A stretch of DNA of 41,433 bases, taken from Dicyema japonicum. Its lineage: Eukaryota; Dicyemida; Rhombozoa; Dicyemidae. The notes under the pieces were generated by a model. It was not told the DNA's origin and ran no database searches. It was given only the letters and a program-made list of their open reading frames with translations. The position numbers were made by a program, and so were the translations under genes. The stretch spans positions 1,215,189 through 1,256,621 of the forward strand of contig RDEW01000008.1 in the NCBI GenBank assembly GCA_011109175.1, given 5' to 3'. Below are positions 12,086 through 21,889 of this stretch, piece after piece (position 1 is the first letter of the stretch; each line of letters opens with the position of its first letter).

Positions 12086-14536
12086 GAAGGGGTTAAACCA
12101 TCTAATTAAGTGATCTCGGTAGACCTCAACAAGATAGAAATGTTTAAGTATTATAACGAAAAATTAAAAAATAAAAATCAATAAAATTTTTGACTTAATT
12201 GACCTAAAAAATTAAATTTAGACTTTATAACATTTGATTTATATTATAGAAGTGGGAAATACATATCAGATTGAAGTAGAAAAATGTCACATGTAAGACC
12301 TCCGCAAATGAGCTTTCGCTTTTATACGATTGTCAAATAAAAATTGACCTGGATAGAGTTGTCTATATGGATCAACTATCTGTTAAAGGAGCAACGAGAG
12401 AAAACTTTTGATCAGACAAGTCACAGTAAGAGAAGTGAGCCACATATTTATTCAACCCACCTTACAATCTTTGATAAGCCCGGCACAAGCGGTTATAACT
12501 TATTAATCCAAGAAAGGAACCTATGGGAGAACTGCTTGTGCAGCCCAAATCCATCCTCCACCCCTAATTGTCCATTACATGATTCTGAATAGATATGGAG
12601 AAGTAAGTCGCCATCTTACATTTTTCTCACACGACCTACTGTCGTGCGCATCACTTCACTTCTTAAGTGGAAAAGTTTTCATAATGGAAATCTCAACCAG
12701 TGGAGTTAATCGGATATATGTTAGGAAGATACCCGTACAAGACTGACACATCTCCATACGGATGGGATTGGTTTGACGAGAATTGACCTTAACTGAAAAC
12801 TCCATCTTTCGGATCGAACCCAAGATAGTCAGATCTAAGCTTTGTTTAATCGATAGACGAGAATGTATATTGAATCCTTTGATTGGTTATCAATCTGATG
12901 GAAATATTGAAGAACAGTGTCTATAGATAGTAGGTTTTACACATTTCCCAATGAAAACACTTCCTTTAACAAAAAATATAATCAATCATAACTTTTACGA
13001 ACTCCAATATCAGTCATAACCAGTCGTTGACAAATTTCACTGTTTTCTCCATATTTAGTTAAAACAAATCCGTATGTCTTATCTCCATTAACTTTACTGA
13101 ATTTCCCTAGAAGGTTGTCGTCCATAGATTCCTTTAGTACACAATTCTTGTATAGTCCCTCTCTTATGTTTTTTATTTATCTAAATCATCATTTAATTCT
13201 TTTTCATTAATTTTTGAAATTTCAGTCCAAAAGTCTTTAAGGAAAAATTCATATAACGCAAAATCAACATCGTTCCATTTTAAAATTAATTCCTTTAAGG
13301 TTTCATTAACTTTGGGGATTTTTTGTGCATTTAACTGAAATGATATCAAATCTTGGATCTCCCAGTGAAGGTACTTTTTTAGAAGAAGTAGAGATAAGTC
13401 AAAGTAATCAGCAATCAATATCAAATTAAAGCTTCTTTTTACTTCCAATAGAAAATCATCAATGTCTTTCTGTGAATAAGCATGACGTGAGTTAAATCCA
13501 AGCATATATGACATTGGGTTCCTCATTCTATCATCTAGTTGGATTTGATAATAAAATTCTGGATTTTTGAAAAATTCTGATATTTCACGTTTTTTTGATT
13601 TACCGTAATAATTATAATATGAAATATATTGATGAAAAGGGATTCCTCAAAATTGTAAAGAAAAATGCATTTGGTTTTACAACTTCCTGAATACTTGTTT
13701 TGTTAAATCTTGTATGAAAGAATAGCATATCAAATGGTTTCATTTCCACATTCCTGACATTTTTGCATTAAAAAATGATGTTTTTCACTAAATTCAGTTC
13801 CTTCAATCGATGGTACAGCTACTTTCAAATTATGACTACGAGCATATCGGTCGAGAATGTTGACGATTGAACTGCTCGCACATTTATTAGTCTTTAGAAA
13901 GACAACTGTGGACCTTTTTTTAGTTTTATATATTTCTGAGATCTTCAATACAAGTAGAACTAATACAAATAGAATTACAAGCCAGAATATACGATTTAAT
14001 ATCCTCATGACTGTGACTGAAAGATCGAAAATAGAATATTATGACTGAACGATCGAAAATGGAATATTTAAAAAAAATAATGAGATTTACGTCAGAAAAT
14101 TTAACTAATGTAGGTCATTTTTGCAATTTTTCCACTTCGACTTGTATTAGTATCTCCTGGGAAGTGATGCCAATCTCAACAAGTGTAATCATGTTTTTCA
14201 GTTATCGAGAACAAATATTTCAGGCTTGTTATGCTCAATATTTGTCTCGGTATTAATTGTGGTGTCCACACGAATTTCAACATTGTCATTGGCGACTATT
14301 GATTGCACAGAGTGTGTTTGTGCTTCTTATAGTGTTTTATATCATATAATCGACATAGATGCAGATGAATACATCTCAATATAGTCTCTGTACAGCATTC
14401 GACCACATCTTGTTGCCAAATGATCAACACTTTTCATAGCAGTGCTACAGTGACACAATTAGAGCCAATACTATTGAAGAATAAATTACGAACTTGAGTG
14501 AGCACAACATTCTTTTGGATTTGGGTGAATTGTATC
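12086..14536. repeat. 2.4 kb duplicated unit, copy 2
   Basis: Direct copy of 5792-8236. Same order: LINE 3'-end signature in antisense, non-coding stretch, sulfotransferase on the minus strand, truncated family A LINE on the minus strand. Here the LINE continues without the 730 base gap seen in copy 1. The copies lie in the same orientation about 6.3 kb apart. Confidence 0.9.
12982..14008 (-). pseudogene. galactose-3-O-sulfotransferase-like gene, copy 2 (frameshifted)
   Basis: Same gene as 6690-7716. The start at 14008 gives the membrane anchor and the PAPS loop (FLKTNKCASSS). The FFTILRNPF motif is in frame with its upstream part here, where copy 1 is broken. Breaks in this copy lie near 13770 (one A lost), near 13645 (one T gained) and near 13178 (one A lost). 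The last cuts the carboxy end after ELNDDLDK, about 60 codons short of copy 1. The lesions are in different places in the two copies and nearly all fall in homopolymer runs, so the common ancestor was intact and the damage is recent or technical. No introns. Confidence 0.85.
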
Positions 14537-15358
14537 CATGCAAAAGCCAACGGTAAGATTCTGTTGTATCAACATTGTTATCATCAAGACAGTTGAAAAT
14601 TATTCCATGCATTGTTTTGCACGTATTTGTCCAAATAAACATTTTTTCTGTAGTTCTTTTAATGTGTCGATTTTGAGAATATCGGGTTTTTGAGTTTTAT
14701 ATTTTGGTTGAAAAATTCTATGATTGTGGCCATATGTGTCTTCTTTGATTTGAAGGCTCGTAGAAATCGTGCCTACCTCAGACAATGGCATAATTTCTTT
14801 TCAACATCCCATAGGATTTAGAGCAGCATGCGTTCACTTTTCTTTGTAATGGAGACTATACCCCTTCCGAGCTTATCTCTTGGTAAATAAAGTTGTTCTT
14901 TGTTTCCGGGTTTAAAGTGAATCCTATGATTTACAAGAATTTTGCGTATATCCTTGTCAATGAGTTAAATTCAGTTCGTTCGATATCAATTAATCCGATG
15001 TAATAGTTGTAGAGAGATAAAGCATCCTCATTCATGGCTTTGAACAGGTTCCCAGAATTTAATTTTGTCACTGCCAAGTTGTCAATTCTATTTTTAACTC
15101 CATCAAAATCGACTTTAGCACTTCGTTTTTCAAGACGATGCTATTTTTGTCCTTAACACACCAAGGTATCGATTTCCCTCCATTCAATCCAGCAGTTTGG
15201 CTTGGGAGCTCAACCCAGAAACATTAGTAGCCGATTTTCTCTGCATTTGGTTCTAATCCAGCAGCTTCGAAGAACATATTAACTTCATTCATGATGAACA
15301 ACATTGTATCCTCTTTGTGGGAAAATATTTTCAAGTCCTCCATGAACAGTAGAAAACT
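14100..15358 (-). pseudogene. antisense LINE, family A, copy 2
   Basis: Minus strand from 15358. RT motif C (LLFMED near 15345), then motif E and thumb sequence (LFKAMNEDALSLYNYYIGLI near 15050-14990) matching the preserved copy almost residue for residue. Next come a basic region, the zinc-knuckle area near 14440 and the endonuclease near 14250-14130. It stops at the same truncated 3' point as copy 1. The 5' side is cut at 15360 by an hAT end. Confidence 0.85.
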
Positions 15359-15363
15359 TTAGA

Positions 15364-15850
15364 CCAGGGATTCTCAACCTTTTTTACTCGTCGACCCCTT
15401 GACTTTTTTCGACCCCCCTAATATTTAATCGATCCCTTAAAGCTTGAACAGACAATTCTAAGTAAAATTAGTTAACAATCTAAAATGAATTCATTGTTAA
15501 TAATCAAATCAAACAAAAAAGTATATACTCGATGTTAAGTTGGTAATTTAGCATAAATCTATAATAAAAAAAGAATTAAATACCAATGGGATCCCTGTGA
15601 CTGATGTTTTATTACCAAAGATTCATTATCTGGCTCTATTTGTGTTATTTTTAAGCGAATATCTCCTCTAATAAACACATCCAATCTGTTTCGTTCTTTA
15701 TTTACAATTCGATGTAGAATGCTAAATCCGTATTCACACAATATGATGTCGGAAAATAGAGTAGCAATTGTGCTATTTCTGTCCACAATTTTGGATAACT
15801 CTCTTTCACTTTCATATTTTGCCAAAAAATAACAGGTGATTGTGAATCAT
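15364..15850 (-). mobile_element. hAT transposon 3' part
   Basis: The plus-strand edge CAGGGATTCTCAACC has the form of hAT terminal inverted repeats (CAGnGnTTCTCAACC). Minus-strand frame 15825-15559 carries CEYGFSILHRIVNKERNRL followed by IRLKITQIEPDNESL. This is the carboxy-terminal dimerisation segment of ZBED/SCAND3-type hAT transposases (family form CExGFSxLxxIKxKxRNRL). The catalytic core is absent. It interrupts the family A LINE at 15360. Confidence 0.8.
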
Positions 15851-15869
15851 TATAATAGATTATGTTGTT

Positions 15870-16990
15870 AGCGTGGTGTCATGTGGCTCACCAGAAATGG
15901 TGTCACCCATTCTAAAAAGGAACGAAAAGAGCCAACAGCTTCTCCCCACCATCCGGTGATTCTTTCATTTACTGTTTCTTCGACCCTGTCTGGTGTCCCC
16001 ATTTGTCCAGACTTTTGATTCTTCTATGTGGAGACGTTGAAACCAATCCGGGTCCATGGAGAGGTTTTACAATTATACAACTGAATACGATGGGATCAGG
16101 AATAAATCTTTGAACTCTGGGCACTCCTCCGCTAAAATAAGGCTGACCTCGCTTTAATACAGAAGTCCAAGCTATCTCCCTCCATACCAACACCCTCTTT
16201 TCCCGGATACACAGTGATCCGTAAAGATCGTCAGGGAGGACGCGGAGGAGGACTACTTACTATTATAAAGAACGATATTCCTTTTATGGATACAACTCAA
16301 CGAACCTCAGAGCTTCTTGGCACCGACAAGACTTTGGAGCAGATTACTTCAAAATCGAGTTATTCCCGTCCTTTTGGATCCATTTGGCTAATTTATATAT
16401 TCCTCCACAAGGATCGTGTCCGTCATCTTACACCCCTGATTTATCACGCATTTCAACATTGAAAAATCTACTGTTAGGTGGGGATCTTAATGCACGACAT
16501 CTAGTTTGGCTCACTTCCCAATCCTTTGATAACCGAGGAGAACTCATTGCAAAGTATCTTCCTGACCTGATTATACTTAACAACCAAAACTCACATACGA
16601 GGACCCCATTAAGGATGACTGATAGCTGCACATCCCCCGACTTAACACTATGCTCACCATCTCTGGCTGGACTCATTTCCTGGAACGTCTTTTACGGCTT
16701 CTCCAGTGACCACAATCCAATCCTTCTAAAATTGAGAGGTCTTCGACGATACAGGAGACGGCTGGCGGAATCAAAAAGATTCATGGATTATACGAAAGAT
16801 GACTGGTCTGGTTTTAGTAACCTTGTGGATAAATTCCTGGCCCGGATTATCCACCAAAAAGTTGGCCAGCCATAATCAACACAGAATGTTGATAGATTTG
16901 ACTGAAATAAATTTTCCTTTAACTTCAGCGGAAATCGCTTAGATCCTAAAGAAATTGGGACTCCTATCTACACTAAAAAACTATAACGCA
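15870..16990 (+). pseudogene. LINE 5' region: 2A peptide followed by AP endonuclease
   Basis: After a short leader the frame reads LLILLCGDVETNPGPW, then an apurinic-type endonuclease: a degraded QLNTMGSG start, PSFPGYTVIRKDR-like text, GRGGGLLTIIKNDIPF, and the long frame 16384-16875 with GGDLNARHLVW, TRTPLRMTDSCTSPDLTL and SSDHNPI. GDLNAR and SDH hold the catalytic asparagine and histidine of LINE endonucleases. Frameshifts lie near 16150, 16210 and 16400. A region after the endonuclease continues to about 16990, and no RT palm follows. Confidence 0.85.
16030..16056 (+). other. 2A ribosome-skipping peptide
   Basis: Codons give GDVETNPGP, a perfect match to the 2A consensus D(V/I)ExNPG-P, preceded by a leucine-rich stretch (LLILLC), as functional 2A peptides often are. 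2A makes the ribosome skip the Gly-Pro bond, so the upstream peptide is released and translation goes on. 2A sequences are known at the amino ends of LINE proteins in trypanosomes and several invertebrates. Here the peptide would sit just before the endonuclease. Confidence 0.85.
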
Positions 16991-17084
16991 CCTGAGACTC
17001 AATGGCTACTCCGATCTATCTCTGTCACAATCGTGAGAGGTCATTTTTGATTGATTTTTGTGTTTTAAATAAAATAATTAAGTT

Positions 17085-17310
17085 AAAATTTTTAGGTAAA
17101 TGTCTCTAGTAAAATTACTCCTGTTGCGACCGAATCATCGGGAGCCGTTGGTCCAATGACGGCTGAGTTCTTGCGAGAACTCGGAGGATTGCTTGCCAGA
17201 AAGAAAAGGGATCAACGAGAAGGGTTATGGCTAAGACAAAAGATTGGAATAGCCATACTCCGAGGGAACTCGTTCGCAATCCACGCAGCAGGCTTCCTCA
17301 ACTGACATTT
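17085..17310 (+). pseudogene. carboxy-terminal end of LINE family B
   Basis: Frame reads PVATESSGAVGPMTAEFLRE, LGGLLARKKRDQ and LRQKIGIAILRGNSFAIHAA up to a stop. This is the usual last segment of LINEs whose carboxy end carries the GKRPDG/VWDATC nuclease-like block. A closely similar copy lies inverted at 25735-25960, about 8.4 kb away. Confidence 0.8.
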
Positions 17311-17329
17311 GTTTAATTGTTTTAAAAAA

Positions 17330-17855
17330 AATTTGTTAAAAAAAAATTCTTCTCGTGTACCCAAAATGAAGTGTTGAAAAATAATAATTATTACATGTTA
17401 TTTCTAGCTCAGTTTTCACCTAATTTTATAAAGGCAAGTTTATGAAATCTCTCACCGTGCTGTGTAGATAGAATTGACTAAACTGAATGCCCCTCCAACT
17501 TTCTAGCCTTTTTGATTCTATATACTCTGCATAGATTTAGATGTTAGCATATTAACTTTGTTGTGTTTTCGGACGTAGTGACTATTTAACATAAAGTTTT
17601 ATTTATTTATTTTTTTTATTTAGAAACCAAGAATCACCGACAAAACAAAGGAAGGTAAGGGCCGTCAGTTGATCACGGCCCCCTTGAGCAGCTTCTCTTG
17701 ACATAATTTTGCCAGTTATTCTTGTCACAGACACAAAATAACAAATTCCTGCCTTAATATAAACAATATTATTTTATTTAAGACTAGAATTACTATATAA
17801 AAAAGATTTATTTAATTAATTAACTCTTCGGAAAAAAAGAAACCCTCAGCTAACT
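17330..17855. other. AT-rich stretch, no gene seen
   Basis: Between the LINE end and the next host gene. No domain, repeat or RNA gene recognised; it may hold the promoter of the gene that starts near 17860. Confidence 0.3.
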
Positions 17856-17859
17856 AAAA

Positions 17860-20049
17860 ATGTTAGTACAAAGAGTGGACGTCATCCGAGATCCGACAAA
17901 TATATTTCCTCAGTATAACAAGTATGTGGAATATAACCATGTTTAAATTAAATTTTAATTAATATATTTAAATAAATATTTAATTCATTTGAATAATTAT
18001 AATAAAAACTTGCAAATCAGCGATATGAACATCATTTATACTTTGTTGGTGAAGATGCTATAATTGGGTTTTTCATGAGTGACTAGACTAGTATGAGCAG
18101 TAGTTATGGGAAAAGATAACACTACAATGAGAAAGTGTTATTTGTTATTTGTGAAAATTAAATAAAAATTAATAAGTTTATTAAATAAAAAAATATTTAT
18201 ATTTAAATAATTTTTGGATTCATAACTGTAACAATTGCTGTGAGAATGCTCAAATTACTAGGTTTATAAAATAAATTATTAAAGGAATAAATTCTTGTTT
18301 AGTAAACAACATTTAGTGATCTGGAATAGTAATACTTTTGAAATGTTACATGTACCTATTTGGGTGTGACAAATAAAAACCGAGTTGTATCGTTATTTAG
18401 TTTCAGTTTAAAGTGGTCTTACCAAAAGCAAAGTGGGTCTTACCAAAAGCAAAGTAGTTCTTACCAAAAACAAAGTGGAACAAAAATTATTTTTGTTATA
18501 GTGCGAAGATTAATTGCAATTGCAAAAGTGACTAAGCAAAAACCTATATATTTGCATCTCTGCGCAAATATTTCATTTTTTCATTCGTATGCCTGCGCAA
18601 ATAAAAAAGTCTGAAGCTGCAATTAAGATAAATCTTATTATCGGGGCCTATGAGGGAGATAGTGACTGGAGGAACTTGCAAAATCTCTCGATGTTCCGAA
18701 AACTACTACTTATCATTGGTTGAAAAACAAGGACAAACCTGATCAGCGAGGGGGATCGAAAGCAAAAAAATTTCTTGATCAACATGAAGATTATTGTTTT
18801 GAACAGCTCGAAATAAACCCTAGGATTACTTTTGGACCTTGAGAATTTTTTTAAATTTTAATTTCAGCTAAGTGTTTTAAAAGAATCCATTCGAGTCCAC
18901 TTGGACGGTGCCTGTTATTCTTTGAAAGATATCAGGTATGAATCAGAAAAAGGCAATAATGAATTAAATAAAGAAAAAATAAAAATTTTATTACTTTATT
19001 ATTGGAATATCAATCGGAGGAAATTCCGATATTATTTATGGATGAAACAAATCTCAACATGCAAATATCCGTAAAAAGGGTCGTTCAAAAAAAGGAACAA
19101 GGGCTAATGTCGTTGCAACAAGTTCTCTACAATTCATTGGTTGTATCGGGTCTCTTGGATTGCTACATTATGAATTCAAACGTGGATCCTTTAATGATGA
19201 AAAATATTTTGGATGGTGTGAGACAAGAAGCTTTGTCAACTACGGAGTTTCGACTTCAAAAGTTAGGAGAAAGTATGATTAACTCATTATGTGTATAATA
19301 CTTCATCTCTATGCAACACCGTAATTGCTAGAATTCAGAGGTTGGCCCCATCGGTGTTAAATAATGATGACATGGTTTATAAAATAATTTTATTGTTCCA
19401 CTCTGCTTTTGGTAAGACCCACTTTGATTTTGGTAAGAACCACTTTGATTTTGGTAAGAACCACTTTGATTTTGGTAAGACCCACTTTGATTTTGGTAAG
19501 AACCAATTTGCTTTTGGTAAGACCCAATTTGCTTTTGGTAAGAACCACTTTGCTTTTGGTAAGACCCAATTTGCTTTTGGTAAGAACCACTTTGCTTTTG
19601 GTAAGACCCACTTTGCTTTTGGTAAGACCCACTTTGCTTTTGGTAAGACCCACTTTGCTTTTGGTAAGACCCACTTTAAACCTGAAGTGGTATAGTTTAC
19701 CTCGACATATACCTGGTGAGCTTAAATGGAATAAAAATGATGTAGAATTCACAATATTATTTTCCAGTGTTTCTAATAATATGTATGTTTCCTGGAGATT
19801 AACATTATTCCCATTCATAGAGGTATGTTTACTCCATATTTGAATGTTTTGACTAACGGTTATTATAACTACAGTGAGATAGTTGTGACTATTCCTGATT
19901 ATAGAACTATAAAAAATAAAATATATGAAAATACAACTATCAAAAAAGATAATAGAATATGTACAGAAATGGTAATTATAATAACCAACATTTAGCACTC
20001 GGATGTGATTTTGAAAGAAATCTCCGATTCAAATCGACACAGCGTTTGA
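17860..20049 (+). CDS. unrecognised multi-exon gene split by a mariner element
   Basis: Inferred exon model. Exons 17860-17940 (MLVQRVDVIRDP..), 18021-18078, and 18104 to about 18135, with introns of 80 and 25 nt. The link to 18230 is unresolved. Then comes an exon ending at 18261, a 23 nt intron, a 12 nt exon (18285-18296), a 20 nt intron, and an exon 18317-18365 reading LIWNSNTFEMLHVPIW. After the mariner element follow exons 19696-19782 (LPRHIPGELKWNKNDVEF), 19821-19971 (GMFTPYLNVLTNGYYNYS) and 19996-20049, with introns of 38 and 24 nt and a TGA at 20047. All junctions from 18261 on keep one frame without stops. The protein is not recognised. The 5' part is weaker than the 3' part, and alternative junctions exist at 19960-19995. 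Confidence 0.45.
18404..18485 (+). repeat. left terminal array of the mariner element
   Basis: Three to four imperfect units of AAAGTGGGTCTTACCAAAAGC, inverted relative to the right array. The innermost unit runs into GTGGAACAAAAATTATTTT, mirrored at 19380-19400. Confidence 0.9.
18600..19375 (+). pseudogene. mariner-like transposase remnant
   Basis: A helix-turn-helix segment near 18690-18830 reads KTTTYHWLKNKDKPDQRGGS-like text, then LEINPRITL, the usual link to the catalytic domain. The frame 19002-19298 contains ILFMDETNLN, the first catalytic aspartate of the DDE/D triad, followed by a diverged core. A short LAPSVLN block near 19340 resembles the LAPYSPxLNPIE motif before the last acidic residue, which is missing. 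There are several frameshifts; not active. Confidence 0.75.
19407..19683 (-). repeat. right terminal array, 13 x 21 bp
   Basis: Thirteen units of TTTTGGTAAGAMCCACTTTGM. Because 21 is a multiple of three the array is open in several frames on both strands (for example 19291-19695 and 19390-19998), giving repeats like FGKTHFA. These frames are products of the repeat, not genes. Inner units carry ACTTTGAT; outer units carry ACTTTGCT, so the array grew in steps. Confidence 0.95.
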
Positions 20050-20945
20050 ATACAATATTAACTACGAATGAAGATCATACAAGAAGTATATAAACTAAAT
20101 TTTAAATTTGTAGAATTCAAAAACTAAAATTAATAAAAATTTATTTTTTATCTTTATCAATTAATATCGTATGTCATAAGAACCCGGGGCGTTGATTCTG
20201 TCCGGGTTAAAAGGACAAATTTATCACTTGAAAACATTAACAACCACTAAGTTTTGTCTCAATTACAAATTACTCAAATATCGATTATTCAAAGGTTTTC
20301 TATGAAGATATAACAGAGTCTGAGTTTAGGAAGCTTTTATACATTCAAATACGCCGACAAGTACCCAGTGAGCAATTGGCTAGGACTCTGTTGAAGATGG
20401 TGTATCGGGTTCTATATTTCACCGTCTCTGGACCCTAATTTTTCTCATTTTTTTCATTGAAAAAAATGAGCCATCAAAATGGAAAGCGAATATAAATGGA
20501 AAAATTGAAAAGTAGAAATCATTTCTTTTGCTAACTAAAAAGTTTTTTATGCTAACTAAAAGTTTCTTTCCAAAGAGTTGGAGTTGATACCCCACGCAAA
20601 GTTCAAGATTGTCTTGATTGATTTTCATCATCTGAAAAATGTTCAGTTATGTGGGCTGGTAATTCGATCACTTTAATATCAGACATAGAAACAGTATTGA
20701 ATCCCGAAGTTACAAATAATAGTGTAAAAATAAAATTCCTAAATCTAACCTGAAAGGTGACTTTTCAGTAGCACGACTAATAGAAATGTTATATTTATAA
20801 ACAGTAGTTTTCAATCCAATTATTAGTAACGTTTAATTTTAGCGTTCCACCTGCTATTGTGATTGTGGTTGTCTTGGTTTACCATGAATCGCCGTTATCC
20901 CCCAATCACATAATAATGCTGAAACTTAAGTGTTACAAAAGTCAT
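20050..20945. other. no gene seen
   Basis: AT-rich. A short GC-rich inverted pair, AACCCGGGGCG..CCGGGTT, lies near 20182-20212. A minus-strand frame at 20419-20631 has no recognisable features. Confidence 0.35.
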
Positions 20946-20950
20946 TTTCA

Positions 20951-21175
20951 ACCTTTTTCACGCTTAATCGCTTTATTGATTCAAACTAAAATTTTTTGTT
21001 TTTGAGAGAACAAGGGACCGATCCTTCGACTTCTTCTATTTTCGACCCTTTTCACGCTTAATCGCTTTATTGACTCAAACTAAATTTTTTTGTTTTTGAG
21101 GAAACAAGGGACCGATCCTTTGACCTCTTCTATTTTCGACCCTTTTCTCGCTTAATCTCTTTATTGACTCAATTC
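20951..21175. repeat. 92 bp tandem repeat, about 2.4 units
   Basis: The phrase CGCTTAATCGCTTTATTGA recurs at about 20960, 21054 and 21146, linked by AACAAGGGACCGATCCTT and TCTATTTTCGACCCTTTT. Identity is about 90 percent. The array runs straight into the antisense LINE fragment. Confidence 0.85.
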
Positions 21176-21870
21176 TCTGGCATATTCTGGGATGTCGCCG
21201 TCAACCATTTTTCTGATTAGGTCCGTAATTGATTTGACAAGATAGCATCCAGCTTCCGATGTGTAATTGGACGTAAGGTTTTTAATATGGCCAGGACGTA
21301 ACCTTTCCAAGCTTACGTGACGCACTTCGGATTCGGTAATGATTATCTCCGAGGTTCCTTCAGTATTCAAAAACTTTTCATAGTCAATCGGTGCATCTGA
21401 GTGCTTCAGTATTAAGGTATTCAGGACCTCGTGGGTGCAAAACAATACTGTGTTATCGGACGTTATAACTCGCAAGGCTGCTCGCACGTCGCCCTTTAGA
21501 AGTTTCCGGTTTACTCTCTCCTTTAGTTTGTTGGGGACATCTTTGGCGTATGATCCTTTGGTTACGACCTCATTGACATTAAGTGGATGTTCAAGTATTG
21601 CGTGTATGTTATGACAGCTAAAATTCATTATGTTTCGTTTCAGTTTCCCGGATAAGTTGAGTCGGGAGTTTGTTTCTTTATTATTGTCCTCAGATTTCGT
21701 TGTAAATATTCCGAGTGCGACAGGTGCAAAGCATATAAGTTTTAGCCAGGATTCCCAACTGTCAGAGGACAGTGCGTGATCAATGGCATCTGAAAGACAC
21801 GATGCTGCAGCAATTCGTACTCCTTTAGGGATTTTGGCTTTCAGGTGTTTATCTTTATTATTTTAAAACC
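21161..21870 (-). pseudogene. antisense LINE pre-RT fragment, related to family B
   Basis: Minus strand from 21870: KGVRIAAASCLSDAIDHAL, WESWLKLICFAPVALGI, then the frame 21628-21161 with LLKGDVRAALRVITSDNTVL and LRPGHIKNLTSNYTSEAG. The order matches the segment of the family B copy at 3700-4330. The frame ends at IPEYAREL, just before the RT fingers, where the tandem repeat begins. It is shorter and more diverged than the 3.2 kb copy. Confidence 0.75.
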
Positions 21871-21889
21871 CAAGATCATCAAGAAAGAA

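Larger units (their letters stand above)
18398..19692 (+). mobile_element. Tc1/mariner-like transposon with repeated 21 bp ends
   Basis: Both ends start as inverted copies of TTCAG(G)TTTAAAGTGG and are followed inward by repeats of AAAGTGGGTCTTACCAAAAGC. Three to four units lie on the left (18404-18485) and 13 on the right (19407-19683, reversed). TA dinucleotides at 18398 and 19691 fit the TA target of this superfamily. Inside is a broken transposase. The element lies between two exons of a host gene, apparently inside a tiny intron. Confidence 0.8.

Noticed and set aside
6049-12592. Similar plus-strand frames at 6049-6252 and 12344-12592 as a conserved small gene
   Set aside because: They match only because the whole 2.4 kb unit is duplicated; their ends differ and the changes do not favour silent positions as far as I can judge.
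16000-16100. The 2A peptide as evidence for an integrated picorna-like virus
   Set aside because: The sequence that follows is an AP endonuclease of a LINE, and 2A peptides are known in such elements; no viral domain is seen.
19390-19998. Long opposite-strand frames with repeats such as LTKSKVG and FGKTHFA
   Set aside because: The 21 bp terminal array is a multiple of three and has no stop in several frames, so it makes long frames by itself.
20182-20212. GC-rich inverted pair as a terminator or structured RNA
   Set aside because: Too short and isolated, with no neighbouring gene or conserved partner to support a function.
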